From contig JAEZAI010000479.1 of NCBI GenBank assembly GCA_023427825.1, positions 1 through 7,287 of the forward strand: 7,287 nt of DNA, given 5' to 3'. Numbering within the stretch: position 1 is the stretch's first letter; each line of letters starts with the position of its first letter. The notes beneath the pieces are model-generated. The model searched no databases. It worked only from the letters and a program-made list of their open reading frames with translations, and was not told where the DNA came from. Below, piece by piece: positions 6,644 to 7,287 of the stretch. Position numbers and translations under genes: made by a program. Origin of the DNA: Actinomycetes bacterium (GTDB lineage Bacteria > Actinomycetota > Acidimicrobiia > Acidimicrobiales > Microtrichaceae).

Positions 6644-7287
6644 GTGGAGTGGATCAGCAACCCTGAGATCTGGACGGCGCTCGTCACCCTGCTCTTCCTC
6701 GAGGTGGTGCTCGGCGTCGACAACGTGATCTTCATCTCGATCCTGGCCTCGCGGCTCCCCGAGAACCAGCAGGACCGGGCCCGACGAACGGGTCTGCTCG
6801 CGGCCGGTGCCATGCGCGTGGTGCTCCTGCTCGGCGTCGGCTGGGTGATCAGCCTGAAGGCGGAGCTGTTCGAGGTGGCGGGCCGGTCGTTCTCCGGCAA
6901 GGACCTGATCCTCATCGGTGGCGGCGTGTTCCTGATCTACAAGGCCACCATGGAGATCCACCACAAGCTCGAGGGCGAGGAGCACCACGCGAGCGAGAAG
7001 GTGGCGCCGACGTTCGCGTCCGTGATCGGCCAGGTGCTCCTGCTCGACGCCGTGTTCTCGATCGACTCGGTGATCACTGCGGTCGGGATGACGGACTACG
7101 TGGCGGTGATGATCGTCGCGGTGATGGCGGCAGTGGGGATCATGCTGTTCGCGTCGAAGGCGATCTACGGGTTCGTGAACCAGCACCCGACCGTGAAGAT
7201 GCTGGCCCTGTCGTTCCTGCTGCTGATCGGCGTGACGCTGGTGGCCGAGGGCGTGGGCAACAAGATCCCGATGGGCTACATCTACGC
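6644..7287 (+). CDS. TerC-family integral membrane protein (YgdQ-like), 3' end beyond window
   Basis: The window holds 214 complete codons of a multi-pass membrane protein of the TerC family. Members are associated with metal-ion (notably manganese) efflux and with tellurium-resistance gene clusters, although the exact role of stand-alone copies is usually unproven. The family hallmark LEVVLGVDNVIFIS (19-32) carries E20, D26 and N27 in the first membrane segment. A second copy of the acidic motif, LLLDAVFSIDSVITAVG (132-148), carries D135 and D141. These conserved intramembrane acidic residues are thought to bind metal. HPTVKMLALSFLLLIGVTL (from 181) and IPMGYIY at the edge match E. coli YgdQ-type proteins of about 237 aa, so perhaps 25-40 residues are missing. 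A His/Glu-rich loop lies at 105-118. The GTG start yields the typical N-terminus (MEWISNPEIW). Confidence 0.93.
   Translation, partial: MEWISNPEIWTALVTLLFLEVVLGVDNVIFISILASRLPENQQDRARRTGLLAAGAMRVVLLLGVGWVISLKAELFEVAGRSFSGKDLILIGGGVFLIYKATMEIHHKLEGEEHHASEKVAPTFASVIGQVLLLDAVFSIDSVITAVGMTDYVAVMIVAVMAAVGIMLFASKAIYGFVNQHPTVKMLALSFLLLIGVTLVAEGVGNKIPMGYIY

Noticed and set aside
1..7287. Mobile element, CRISPR array, tRNA/rRNA or defence system
   Set aside because: No transposase, integrase, terminal inverted repeats, spaced direct repeats or tRNA-like cloverleaf was seen. All substantial coding space is explained by the six genes listed.

Overview
The window is about 7.3 kb of very GC-rich DNA with dense coding, GTG starts in four of the six genes, and actinobacterial-looking promoters. 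IlvD and TerC are both readily recognised. The best guess is a high-GC actinobacterium, possibly of the Acidimicrobiia type. That placement is inferred from composition, start-codon use and promoter style, because no taxonomic marker gene is present.

Layout. (1) Bases 1-1481, minus strand: a HerA-like/DUF87-type P-loop ATPase. Its C-terminus runs off the left edge, where an 18-bp tandem repeat encodes a VDAAPG-type tail. (2) Bases 1482-1617: a 136-bp divergent intergenic region. (3) Bases 1618-4594, plus strand: a tight three-gene operon encoding a 150-aa single-pass membrane-anchored protein of unknown function, an ABC ATPase and a ~12-segment ABC-2-like permease. Both junctions are 4-nt GTGA start/stop overlaps, so the three products probably form, or are made for, one export complex of unknown substrate. 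(4) Bases 4595-4702: a gap holding a GC-rich hairpin and the ilvD promoter. (5) Bases 4703-6571, plus: ilvD, dihydroxy-acid dehydratase of the long, Fe-S type, complete. (6) Bases 6572-6643: a short gap with a promoter. (7) Bases 6644-7287, plus: a TerC-family (YgdQ-like) membrane protein cut by the right edge.

The genes do not form a single pathway. IlvD serves branched-chain amino acid and pantothenate precursor synthesis. TerC proteins are linked to metal (Mn) handling. The ABC operon and the HerA-like ATPase have no assignable substrate. The most coherent unlisted signal is regulatory: three plus-strand transcription-unit starts (1618, 4703, 6644) lack a Shine-Dalgarno sequence and carry a -10-like hexamer ending 6-8 nt before the start codon, which is the arrangement of leaderless mRNAs. 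I see no phage, IS, CRISPR, tRNA/rRNA or defence locus. Apart from the unknown 150-aa operon partner and the ATPase with a repeat tail, this looks like ordinary core chromosome.
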